Shown here: positions 1-8,312 of the stretch, one piece after another
Layout: each line of letters starts with the position of its first letter
Numbering within the stretch: position 1 is the stretch's first letter
From: an uncultured Saccharospirillaceae bacterium
GTDB lineage: Bacteria > Pseudomonadota > Gammaproteobacteria > Pseudomonadales > Oceanobacteraceae
NCBI GenBank assembly: GCA_947503895.1
Contig: CANNFT010000008.1
Location: 62,001-126,000, forward strand
Length of the DNA: 64,000 nucleotides
Reading direction: 5' to 3'
Position numbers and translations under genes: made by a program
The notes under the pieces: generated by a model
Told to the model about the DNA's origin: nothing
The model's database searches: none
Seen by the model: the letters and a program-made list of their open reading frames with translations, nothing else

Positions 1-1238
1 CTCGGTAGCAGATTAATATCGGTGCTAATGGACGTGCCCATCCGCATTCCGTTTTTACTTTGGTCAGCCTGTTTGACGTATTGTTTATCTCTAAGTTGTA
101 ATTCTGCTGTCATTGCTCCCCACGAGGTATCATATTGGTAAGAGGGTGCAATACTGAAGTAGTTGACTAAGTGCTGGTTATTTAAATGAATTTGGTGAAC
201 AGAGAAAGGCAGTTTGATATGCCACTCAGAATAATTGACCCACTCTAGGCTAGAATAAAGTTTTACATATTTAAGATCACGATGCTGCGCCTCATTTTGA
301 TCATATTGCTTTTGGTAGTATAAAGAACCAAGCTTGAAGTATCCGTTGGCAGAGGCGTTTTGGATGTCAAATTTATTGAGCGGGCGATAGCGATACGCTG
401 CAGACAGTTTATAAATTTGATAGCTGCTATTAATGGTTTCCTCATTCGCAACATCAGACTCTTCAATCATATCAATGGACAAAGGGCCGTTAACATTACT
501 GTCTTCGCCTATCCTCCATTGAGCAGAAGCAAACGCTCTATGTTGATATCGTTTCCGGCTATTTAGACGTGATCGAATGCGTGACTTTAGAGCTGATTTA
601 TAGGTCGGGAACGCACTATTGAACGAATTAAATGCTGTATTCGCTTCACTGTATCGCCCTAAGGATATTTGACAATCTATTGTGGCCAACCGCGAATGAG
701 GAACTTGGTTTGAGTTGTTCTCTCGATTGTCTATGGCTTTTTTATATTTTAAGAGAGCGTCTTCGCATTGACCATTTTTCCTTAGCTGATCTGCTTCTGC
801 TATGGCTGCCCGAATGTTTTGATTTTTTTCTTTGCTCGTGTTTCCAGTGGTCTGCGATGAAGCATGTTTATTTGAAGGGTAAAATTTTGATTTAAATACT
901 TGAATATTCTTTCTTACAGTAGCGCTAACATTGGGTGTTGCGAGTAATTCGTTAAACAATTTATCGGCCTGATGGTAGTATTCTAAATGCGTATAGGTCG
1001 CCGCTAATTCGACCTTGATTCGAATGTTTCCGGGAGCTTGGGCGAGCAGCTCTTGCAGCCAAAGGGCTGCTTCTTTTAATTGCCCTTGTTGACGCATCTC
1101 TAGTGCGGACTCAAGTGCATGGCTCAACTTACTATTCAAGCGTGGTTCTGCTAGGGTGGATTCACACCGGAGTAGCAATAATGCCAGTACAGCAACGGAT
1201 AAAATAGCAGATTGATATCTCAGTTTAGTAATAGGCAT
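1..1238 (-). CDS. DUF560/Slam-like TPR + outer-membrane barrel protein (3' end missing)
   Basis: The minus strand is open from an ATG at 1238 to the window edge (412 codons, no stop), so the C-terminus is missing. It begins with a Sec signal peptide (hydrophobic core AVLALLLL, cut probably after TLA, about residue 30). A TPR-like helical part follows with the pattern LAATYTHLEYYHQADKLF and then NVSATVRKNIQVF, which is the N-terminal signature of DUF560/surface-lipoprotein-assembly-modifier proteins. From about residue 200 the sequence alternates polar and aromatic residues as in a beta-barrel. It is the third gene of an operon behind a sensor kinase and an acidic exported protein, 56 bases after the latter. 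The gene at 17671-19074 has the same architecture. The outer-membrane role is inferred; export of the acidic neighbour is a guess. Confidence 0.7.
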   Translation of the reverse strand, partial: MPITKLRYQSAILSVAVLALLLLRCESTLAEPRLNSKLSHALESALEMRQQGQLKEAALWLQELLAQAPGNIRIKVELAATYTHLEYYHQADKLFNELLATPNVSATVRKNIQVFKSKFYPSNKHASSQTTGNTSKEKNQNIRAAIAEADQLRKNGQCEDALLKYKKAIDNRENNSNQVPHSRLATIDCQISLGRYSEANTAFNSFNSAFPTYKSALKSRIRSRLNSRKRYQHRAFASAQWRIGEDSNVNGPLSIDMIEESDVANEETINSSYQIYKLSAAYRYRPLNKFDIQNASANGYFKLGSLYYQKQYDQNEAQHRDLKYVKLYSSLEWVNYSEWHIKLPFSVHQIHLNNQHLVNYFSIAPSYQYDTSWGAMTAELQLRDKQYVKQADQSKNGMRMGTSISTDINLLP

Positions 1239-1294
1239 AGCATCTTGATACCGTTTATTGTATTGCATAAATTGTATTAGTTTGTCTGTTGAAT

Positions 1295-1717
1295 TTATTC
1301 GTCATCTTCATCTTCTAGTTCTTCATCTTCTAGCTCTTCATCCTCTAGCTCTTCATCCTCTAGTTCTTCATCTTCTAGCTCTTCATCTTCTAGTTCTTCA
1401 TCCTCTAGTTCTTCATCTTCTAAGTCAGCGTAATCATCGTCGCTCATTTCGCTGTCAGATAAGGCGTCTTCGATATCATGTTCGATTTCTTGATCGTTGT
1501 TTTCTAAAAGCTCAAGTGCATCTTGTGATTCATTCCATTCATCGTGAGAACTGTTAGAAAAAAAATCAAACTGCAATTGGCTGTCATCGAGTTCATTTAA
1601 TTTTCTAAGTTGCTCCAGTTCAGATTCATCGGCGAGGGCTAATGGAATATAAATGGATGCCAACCCGTACCCTGAAATTAAAATAGCGCGAAGTAAATTA
1701 CTAAAGAATCTATTCAT
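1295..1717 (-). CDS. Exported acidic protein with LEDEE tandem repeats
   Basis: This 140-residue protein has an N-terminal signal peptide (about residues 1-29, ending LALA before DESEL) and is then almost entirely acidic. The last 45 residues are eight units of a 5-residue repeat, LEDEE, with the final unit changed to LEDED before DE at the C-terminus. Its ATG overlaps the TGA of the upstream kinase gene (ATGA), so the two are translationally coupled. I recognise no family. Low-complexity acidic tails can bind calcium or other cations, or act as a spacer. The C-terminal glutamate is also the kind of end that RimK-type ligases extend, and an ATP-grasp protein of that broad type is encoded divergently. 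That link is speculative, because this protein should be exported while the ligase domain should be cytoplasmic. Confidence 0.65.
   Translation of the reverse strand: MNRFFSNLLRAILISGYGLASIYIPLALADESELEQLRKLNELDDSQLQFDFFSNSSHDEWNESQDALELLENNDQEIEHDIEDALSDSEMSDDDYADLEDEELEDEELEDEELEDEELEDEELEDEELEDEELEDEDDE
1304..1423 (-). repeat. 15-bp tandem repeat, 8 units, coding
   Basis: Eight 15-bp units (plus-strand form TCTTCATCTTCTAGT with C/T and C/T/G changes) fill 120 bases and encode LEDEE. Because the unit is a multiple of three, copy-number change would lengthen or shorten the acidic tail without a frameshift. The synonymous differences between units are few, which suggests recent expansion by slippage. 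Confidence 0.9.
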
Positions 1718-3447
1718 TCTTTAGTATCCGATTTAAAGTTTTCAGTGTTTTTTGATAGAGTTTTTAGCTGGCGATCTGATGAACCGTCAATGCTCGGTGG
1801 ATCAATTGAGGCTCCTGAAGTGTGAAGAGCCAGTACCAATTCGAAGCATGCACCTGGTAATGTTTCCTCGAGGCTCGTTCGTTCGATCTCAACCGCTTTT
1901 AATGTGCCTTGATGAGCCTGAGCAATATGTCGAGATATCGCAAGTCCTAGTCCATAGCCACCAGTTTGTCTATTGCGACTGTTATCTAAACGTACAAATG
2001 GATTGAAAATTGATTCATATTCGTTCTTGGGTATACCCTCTCCATCATCATTGACAAAGATAGTGACAAACTGCGGATGTTTTCTTAATTCAATGCGTAC
2101 TTTGGAATAGCAATGCTTGCAGGCATTACTGATTAAATTAGAAAACAGTCTCTTAATCAGGTTTTTGTCGGCAAAAATTTCAAGGTCTGTCAGATTTTTG
2201 TGCGAAAATAAGAATATGACGTGTGGGTAGAGGATCTTACTCTCATCAATGATGCCATTTATAATATTCAATAAATGGGTAACCTCTAGCGTCATTTTAT
2301 TTTGCACATCTGATTCTAATTGTTGATGGGTTAATATTTCATCAACGAGCTGGTCCAGTTCCAGAATATCCTGCTTCATGCCATCGATTCGCAATTCACG
2401 CTCAGACTGATTTTCAGCAGTACGCAACATTTCTAAACGAAACTTTAGGCGAGAAATTGGTGTTCTAATTTCATGACTAACCGCTTGCGTTAGCCGTTTT
2501 TGATTGATCACGAGTTCACTGATTCGATCCGCCATGCTATTCATGCTAAACCCCAGCCTAGCGATGGCATCTTTGCCTTCAATTTGAACGCGAGTGCGCA
2601 TATCCCCTAGGCCGAAGGTTCCCAATGCTTGATCAACTTGTTGAAGTCTTTTTTCGAGGTGGCGAACCATTAGATAAGCCACCATGGCGGTGATGAGAAT
2701 AGCGAGTGCAATGAGTATTAAAATGAGCGGCATGGGCGTGGGATCAAACACTGGAATTGGGCCTAAAGCTAAGACTTGGCCTTGATCAAAAGGAGCATAA
2801 GCGAGCAGTATTTCTTTGTTATTTTTAGATTGACTAAATGTCACAACGACATCGCCCCGAGCAATGCGCTTTTTTTGTTGTTGGTCGAGTTGAGTGTTAT
2901 CAATTTTTTGCAGCGAAATAGGGTAGGCAAAACGTTTTTGAAGTAACAACAATTGCTCTTTCTGATCCGCCGAGCTGTATCGACCCAATTCGTTAAGAAT
3001 GAGAAAGGCACCTATCCGAATATGCTGTTCAGATATGTTTTTAATTTCGGCTTCTATAAAGGTAGGCGTGTCGCTATTGCCTATTGAGATAACACCATAA
3101 ATATGGGTAGTTTCATTCTCGATCAAAACCTTAGTTTCGTTTTCCTTTAAGCGAAATAGTGCATCAATGATGTCGATGTGTAGATCGTGCTTTTGCTTTG
3201 CGAGAGAGTCTGCTGTATGCACGACCAATTTGGCACCGATGAGCTGGCTTACAACATTCAGCCACTGATCACGCTTATTACCTGTGTGTCTAGATGCGCC
3301 TTCGGTAATGAGTTGAAATGTGCCGGAAAATATTTGCTGGGTGTGCTGAGTCAGTCGAATTTCGTTTGCGACGGTGAGCACCAGATAGCAGCAAGAAATG
3401 GCGGCTACGATTGATAGAACTAGCCCAGTGTATATGCGGATAAACAT
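1714..3447 (-). CDS. RstB-like sensor histidine kinase
   Basis: A 577-residue inner-membrane sensor kinase. Transmembrane helix 1 is at about residues 5-27, a periplasmic sensor region of about 200 residues follows, and helix 2 is at about 239-262. Then come a HAMP segment (270-320), the phosphoacceptor H-box SHEIRTPISRLKF with His325, an N-box (SNLISNACKHC), the G1 box DDGEGIP, an F-box (FNPFVRLDNSRNRQTGG) and a G2 box GYGLGLAIS. The combination of GPIPVFDP before helix 2 with the F-box wording is typical of RstB. RstB normally sits beside its response regulator RstA, but no regulator gene adjoins it here: the divergent neighbour is a membrane fusion protein. The signal sensed is unknown. 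Output probably goes to an unlinked regulator or one outside the window. Confidence 0.88.
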   Translation of the reverse strand: MFIRIYTGLVLSIVAAISCCYLVLTVANEIRLTQHTQQIFSGTFQLITEGASRHTGNKRDQWLNVVSQLIGAKLVVHTADSLAKQKHDLHIDIIDALFRLKENETKVLIENETTHIYGVISIGNSDTPTFIEAEIKNISEQHIRIGAFLILNELGRYSSADQKEQLLLLQKRFAYPISLQKIDNTQLDQQQKKRIARGDVVVTFSQSKNNKEILLAYAPFDQGQVLALGPIPVFDPTPMPLILILIALAILITAMVAYLMVRHLEKRLQQVDQALGTFGLGDMRTRVQIEGKDAIARLGFSMNSMADRISELVINQKRLTQAVSHEIRTPISRLKFRLEMLRTAENQSERELRIDGMKQDILELDQLVDEILTHQQLESDVQNKMTLEVTHLLNIINGIIDESKILYPHVIFLFSHKNLTDLEIFADKNLIKRLFSNLISNACKHCYSKVRIELRKHPQFVTIFVNDDGEGIPKNEYESIFNPFVRLDNSRNRQTGGYGLGLAISRHIAQAHQGTLKAVEIERTSLEETLPGACFELVLALHTSGASIDPPSIDGSSDRQLKTLSKNTENFKSDTKE

Positions 3448-3669
3448 AGCACTACCTTATTTCACCTCCCCGCTGGAGTACAGGGTAGGGGGTGCTCTTT
3501 TTGTTATGAAATTGTAGGTCAGTTTGTACATAACCTGAACATTCTCATGACAGACCCTACATTTCCTAGCTTCGATACTGTTACTTCAGATCAATAACCC
3601 CTTATTGAACCCCAATCATCAGAGCCATGACGCCAGATATGCGGTGTCTGAGTTAGCTAGAGAAGCATT
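3448..3669. promoter_or_regulatory. Divergent intergenic region between kinase and ligase-fusion operons
   Basis: These 222 bases separate the start codons of two divergent operons and must carry both promoters. Short related words occur in both orientations (TGTAGG near 3510 and CCCTACA near 3562), which could be part of an operator, but I could not fit a known consensus such as the RstA box. No gene fits here. Confidence 0.4.
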
Positions 3670-6315
3670 ATGAAAGATAATATCGATCGGTCAGAGCCGC
3701 TGACGCCTGCCCAATCTCCCCGAAGGGGGAAGCGACTTGGGCATTTAATGCGGAAGCTCAGGGTAGATTTTGTGCTAATCCTCTGTGGCGCCGTGTTATT
3801 GATTTGGCAGGTGAGCACTCAAAGGGATGTTCAGCGGGCCGTGGTTCAGCAATTGAAACCCCAGTCTGTATTTTCTGTACAAATGTTCAGCCAGTTTGAA
3901 CCCTTAGGTGACGAGGTGGATGTTTATACTTATTTGCCTCGTGAAAACACTTACCAGCAAATACTGGATGAATCGTTAATGGCGGACTCAATGGCAGTAC
4001 GTGTCAGTGAGGATTTCCGTGGTAGGCAAGTGCACTGGAGCGGCACTCAAAATAGTCGCAGTGCTCAATACGACTTCTTAGTACGCACCCAAGGCGTGGC
4101 GTATCAACTGCCAGATGACTTATTTGTAGATGAGGCGGGTAGCGATGACACTCAAACTGAGTTGGATGAAGATTTACAGCCATATCTAAAATCGACAAAG
4201 GACATTCAGGTTGGGCATAGTGAAATTGTTGCATTGTGGCAATCTATCGCGCCAGAAAAAAATGATATCAAATCTATTTTGAGCGCTATTTATCGTTATA
4301 CATATGAGAATATAGAAACGGTTCCTTTTAAAGGCACAACAGACGCATTAACAACCTTACGACTCGGCACAGCAAGTTGTAATGGGAAAAGTCGATTATT
4401 TGTTGCACTTGCTCGAATGAATGGCATTCCTGCCCGTCTAGTGGGCGGGTTGATCCTTAATGATGGTAGCAAGAAAACGTCTCATCAATGGGTAGAAGTA
4501 TTAGTCCAAGACCATTGGGTGCCTTTTGGCCCTACGAATGGATATTTTGCTGAGAAGCCCAACCACTATTTGACGCTTTACTACGGTGATCAAGTACTGT
4601 TTCGTCATACGAGCAACATTGCATTTGATTACGAATTCAGCATACAGAAACGCCTTATCGCGTCCACTTTTGTTCCTGAATCTATTTCTAGTCAACAAAA
4701 CTGGAATTTAGCCAGCGTATTATCCTCATTAGAAATATCACAAAACACAATATCTATTCTATTGATGTTCCCTTTATGCACACTGCTAATTACCTTTCTC
4801 AGAAACATGATTGGTATAAAAACCTTCGGCATATTTATGCCCATGCTTATAGCAGCGACCTGTTTATATAGCGGTCTTTTAAATGGATTATTAGGATTTG
4901 CTGTCATCGTGACAATAGCGGCGATATGCCATGGCATTTTAGAAAGGATGCGGGTGTTGAAAACGGCTAGATTGGCTGCCGTTGTGACGATTGTCACGCT
5001 CATCTCACTGCTTGGGCTAAGTCTGGCTGATGAAAAGCTAAGAGTCGAGTTCGGTATGCTTTCTATGCTGCCCATCGTCATCATTAGCTTTATATCAGAA
5101 CGAGTTTATCAAGTGATAAGCGTGCAGGATTGGAAGCAATTTTGGTTGACGTTAGGCGGTACACTTTTAACGATTATACTGTGCTTTAGTTACATGACAT
5201 CTGCTATGTTGCAGAGTGCATTTTCCTATTATCCCGCATTATTTTTAATTATATTGGCTGCGCAGCTTTATATTGGGCAATGGTCTGGGCTGCGATTAAG
5301 CGAATTATTGCGCTTTAAACAGGTGCTATCAAATGCTCCAAATACACTGGTCGGTATCAATCAACGTAATCGAGAATTAGTCTATAAATTAAATGACAAG
5401 AAATTACTCAGTTTGGCAGCCGATAAGTTAGCCTCAAAAAAAGCGCTGAAAAAATACGATGTGCCTGTCGCAGAAAATTTACTTGAGTGTCGAGAAAGTG
5501 GAGATCTTGAATTGCTGTCTTCGGTAATTCAAGAACACGATTCTTTTGTCGTTAAGCCAAATCAAGGGTCGCAGGGTAATGGCATAATCGTGATTAGTCA
5601 TGTACGTCGTCATTCAACTGGCCCTGAGTTAAGCCGTCAAGGCTGTGATCAACAGCTAAATAATATTAAATTGGATCAGCCTGTTTGTATGGGGGCAGGC
5701 GGTCACCCGTGGTCAATGGATGCGCTAAAACGGCATATTCAAGAAATACTAGCGGGTACGTTTTCGCAAACTGGACTACCTGATGTGGCCTATATCGAAC
5801 CTAAAATTGAACAGGATAGTCTCTTAACCAATATTGCACCGGGAGGTTTATCCGATATTAGAATTGTCGTCATAAATGGCATTCCGGTGAATGCGATGTT
5901 GCGTATGCCGACATCTCAATCTTCAGGTAAAGCTAATTTACATCAAGGCGCCATTGGTGTGGCGATTGATTTGAAAACGGGTATCACCACACAGGCGCGT
6001 CATCAAGGAAAAGCACTCACGCACCACCCTGACACCCAACAATCTTTAATAAACGTCACTATTCCCAATTGGGAGTTTATATTAGATATGACCATTAGGT
6101 GCTATAAGGCCGTACCGTTGGGGTATTTAGGTGTCGATATATGTTTGGATGAAAAAAAGGGGGCATTAGTGTTAGAGGTAAATGGTCGGCCAGGTTTAGA
6201 GATTCAAAATGTTCAAGGTAAAGGCCTTATGGCGATCGATTCTTGGTCATCCATCGTAAACAAAATCAAGTCATCGCCTCTGAATAGTAAAAAAGATAGT
6301 GAAGGTTGGGTATAG
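3670..6315 (+). CDS. Fusion: inactive transglutaminase-like + 7 TM + ATP-grasp (glutamate-ligase-like)
   Basis: An 881-residue protein that joins two usually separate genes. An anchor helix lies at residues 32-49. A transglutaminase-like periplasmic domain follows (about 190-310): Cys237 in ASCNGKS and His272 in SHQWVEV are present, but the Asp expected before PTNG is Gly287, so catalysis is doubtful. Seven hydrophobic helices run from 358 to 538. From about 545 there is an ATP-grasp domain of the alpha-L-glutamate-ligase-related type, with ATP-binding Lys629 in VVKPNQGSQGNG, then YIEPKI, SDIRIVV and the metal-binding EVNGRPGLE with Asn838. Eight helices put the ATP-grasp domain in the cytoplasm. 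In many gammaproteobacteria these parts are two genes next to a RimB/retropepsin-like protease, and I recall a link to osmotic tolerance (not verified). No protease gene is next to it here. The next gene starts 3 bases after the stop. Confidence 0.88.
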   Translation: MKDNIDRSEPLTPAQSPRRGKRLGHLMRKLRVDFVLILCGAVLLIWQVSTQRDVQRAVVQQLKPQSVFSVQMFSQFEPLGDEVDVYTYLPRENTYQQILDESLMADSMAVRVSEDFRGRQVHWSGTQNSRSAQYDFLVRTQGVAYQLPDDLFVDEAGSDDTQTELDEDLQPYLKSTKDIQVGHSEIVALWQSIAPEKNDIKSILSAIYRYTYENIETVPFKGTTDALTTLRLGTASCNGKSRLFVALARMNGIPARLVGGLILNDGSKKTSHQWVEVLVQDHWVPFGPTNGYFAEKPNHYLTLYYGDQVLFRHTSNIAFDYEFSIQKRLIASTFVPESISSQQNWNLASVLSSLEISQNTISILLMFPLCTLLITFLRNMIGIKTFGIFMPMLIAATCLYSGLLNGLLGFAVIVTIAAICHGILERMRVLKTARLAAVVTIVTLISLLGLSLADEKLRVEFGMLSMLPIVIISFISERVYQVISVQDWKQFWLTLGGTLLTIILCFSYMTSAMLQSAFSYYPALFLIILAAQLYIGQWSGLRLSELLRFKQVLSNAPNTLVGINQRNRELVYKLNDKKLLSLAADKLASKKALKKYDVPVAENLLECRESGDLELLSSVIQEHDSFVVKPNQGSQGNGIIVISHVRRHSTGPELSRQGCDQQLNNIKLDQPVCMGAGGHPWSMDALKRHIQEILAGTFSQTGLPDVAYIEPKIEQDSLLTNIAPGGLSDIRIVVINGIPVNAMLRMPTSQSSGKANLHQGAIGVAIDLKTGITTQARHQGKALTHHPDTQQSLINVTIPNWEFILDMTIRCYKAVPLGYLGVDICLDEKKGALVLEVNGRPGLEIQNVQGKGLMAIDSWSSIVNKIKSSPLNSKKDSEGWV

Positions 6316-6318
6316 AAA

Positions 6319-8310
6319 ATGTCGTTAAATAAACATAATTTTTTACTTTACTTAAGTGCCATGATTGTTCTCGCATTACCAATATTCATGTTTTGGTATA
6401 CGGGCGGTTCTCAATTAAATTCAACAGAAACTCTGGTAATTATAAATAATGACGCAGAAGACTCTTGGGATCTATCTGATGAAAATACATTGCTCAATGA
6501 AAATCAAATCGCACTAACGCAATTTATACCTCTAGAGTTAAATCATGAAGATGCTTGGTTTTCGGCCTCGCCTGATTCTGCTCGAAATTCTTCTGAAAGT
6601 CATCACTCCGTATTTACGTTAAGACAAGTTGAGACCTCTAAATCTGAAAAATCGCCTAATGGCCGCTCTTCTCATCGTCAAAAAGGCGATGACCGCTATG
6701 AAAAGCTAGCGGATACCATGGCGAAAGCAAGAAAAGCAGCTCGGCAAAAAAAGTATGACCTAGCAGAGCGGTTATATCGCTCAATATTGTTAGAATATCC
6801 CAATCATCAAGGTGCGGGCATTAATCTTGGCTTAATGCTAAAAAAGCGCAAGCGATACGACGATGCTATTCATGTACTTAAAAATACTTCGGCTATTGCC
6901 AGTGGAAGACGTAAAGGTAAAGCATTAGCGTTACTGGCAGATACATATTCTGATGCTGGACAAGCAGAAGTAGCCATTCCACTATTTAAAAAGGCGATTG
7001 AATTTAGGCCATCTCATGCATTGACGTGGCTCAATTTGGCAGAAGCACAAAGTCGCTCGCAGCAGCCATGGTACATATCATCGTCCTCTTATCGTAGGGC
7101 ATTATCTTTAGCACCCAAAAATCTAAAAACACGATTGAAAGCAGTAGAGTTTGAGCTGAACGCATTGAACCCAGAAGGCGCACTGGCTTATTTAAATGAT
7201 AAAAGAGCAAAAGGTTCGAACAAACAAATTCACTGGTATAAATCCTGGGCACATATACTCGCAGGTAAGGAACAAGCAGCAGTTGAGAATTTGGAATGGT
7301 TAATGAAACATGAAAAGAAAATTGAAAAATTAGCCTTCTATAAATCGATTATTCAGGTCATTGATACGGATAGTTATACTAAAGAGCTATTTCTGGAGTT
7401 AAAGCTTGAAACTCAGCATGCCATTGATAGGGGCGATGATTTATTTAGAGAAGAACGAAAGCTGTTGTTGCTGATTGCAGCATTGAAGGCACAAAAAAAT
7501 AATGCTTTGGATATTGATCTCGTTAGTCTAGAAAAGCTTGTTCTTCCTGATATTAAATCGGACGATGATCTCTCAAAAGAAATGCAGAAGGCTAACAATA
7601 CTGGCCATCTCTATGGACACTATTTCGCGCTCAATTGGGCTCGCCTGAATGCTAATCGTCATCCTCACGAGGCTTTAGAATTAATGGAGTCGATATTAAC
7701 GAATCCGGTTAAATTCCATGCCATTTCAAAAGAGATGCTTTTATTGTCGATGAATCTGGGTAATAAAGATAAAGCCATTAGTATCGCGGAAAAGTCTATC
7801 TCTATGTTAGAAGATATGATTGATCATGATAGCTATTACAGTAAAAATTCAAATTTAGAAACATCCCTGATCATTAATTATGCTTCAACGTACTTGCATT
7901 TTGATATGCTTAGAAACGCATTGACTGTCTTGTTGCCTTTAAGTAAACGATATCCAGATAATGTAGAAGTTAAACATGTCCTCGCGAAAATATTGCTGAA
8001 TCAAAATAGGCAAATTGAAGCAGTAGAATTACTGTCTAGCATATCGGAGAAGCAAAGAAATCAATCCATATTGTATGACTTGGCATTGGCATTGAGTCAA
8101 GTTAATCAATTGAAAGAAGCGAATATCATCCTCGAATCATTAACTGAATCGCAAAGCACACATATTCCAACACGCTTATTACTAGCGAACAACCTATGCT
8201 CACTTAAGCAATACGCCGCCTGTCACAAGCAAGCAGCATTAGTATTGAAACTCGATAGAGGAAATGAACAAGCAATCAAAATTCAGCGATTGGCCGCATC
8301 GGAGGTATAG
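6319..8310 (+). CDS. TPR protein with N-terminal membrane anchor
   Basis: A 663-residue protein with one transmembrane helix at about residues 8-27 (inside-out signal anchor), a low-complexity polar linker to about 125, then tetratricopeptide repeats over most of the rest. Clear repeats are ARQKKYDLAERLYRSILLEYP, a following GLMLKKRKRYDDAIHVLK unit, and EVAIPLFKKAIEFRPSHALTW. More degenerate repeats continue to the end. It starts 3 bases after the ligase fusion and ends 2 bases before the next gene, so the three form one operon. TPR arrays bind proteins; here it could organise an envelope complex made of the fusion protein and the downstream barrel. The specific function is unknown. Confidence 0.8.
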   Translation: MSLNKHNFLLYLSAMIVLALPIFMFWYTGGSQLNSTETLVIINNDAEDSWDLSDENTLLNENQIALTQFIPLELNHEDAWFSASPDSARNSSESHHSVFTLRQVETSKSEKSPNGRSSHRQKGDDRYEKLADTMAKARKAARQKKYDLAERLYRSILLEYPNHQGAGINLGLMLKKRKRYDDAIHVLKNTSAIASGRRKGKALALLADTYSDAGQAEVAIPLFKKAIEFRPSHALTWLNLAEAQSRSQQPWYISSSSYRRALSLAPKNLKTRLKAVEFELNALNPEGALAYLNDKRAKGSNKQIHWYKSWAHILAGKEQAAVENLEWLMKHEKKIEKLAFYKSIIQVIDTDSYTKELFLELKLETQHAIDRGDDLFREERKLLLLIAALKAQKNNALDIDLVSLEKLVLPDIKSDDDLSKEMQKANNTGHLYGHYFALNWARLNANRHPHEALELMESILTNPVKFHAISKEMLLLSMNLGNKDKAISIAEKSISMLEDMIDHDSYYSKNSNLETSLIINYASTYLHFDMLRNALTVLLPLSKRYPDNVEVKHVLAKILLNQNRQIEAVELLSSISEKQRNQSILYDLALALSQVNQLKEANIILESLTESQSTHIPTRLLLANNLCSLKQYAACHKQAALVLKLDRGNEQAIKIQRLAASEV

Positions 8311-8312
8311 TT

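Noticed and set aside
1258..1557. Leucine/histidine-rich reading frame on the plus strand
   Set aside because: It is the antisense image of the LEDEE repeat and owes its openness to the 15-bp periodicity.
3448..3669. RstA box for the RstB-like kinase
   Set aside because: GTACATAACC near 3527 resembles part of the box, but the second half does not fit the consensus.
4692..5084. 130-codon frame on the minus strand
   Set aside because: Antisense to the seven-helix region of the ligase fusion; no ribosome site or family pattern.
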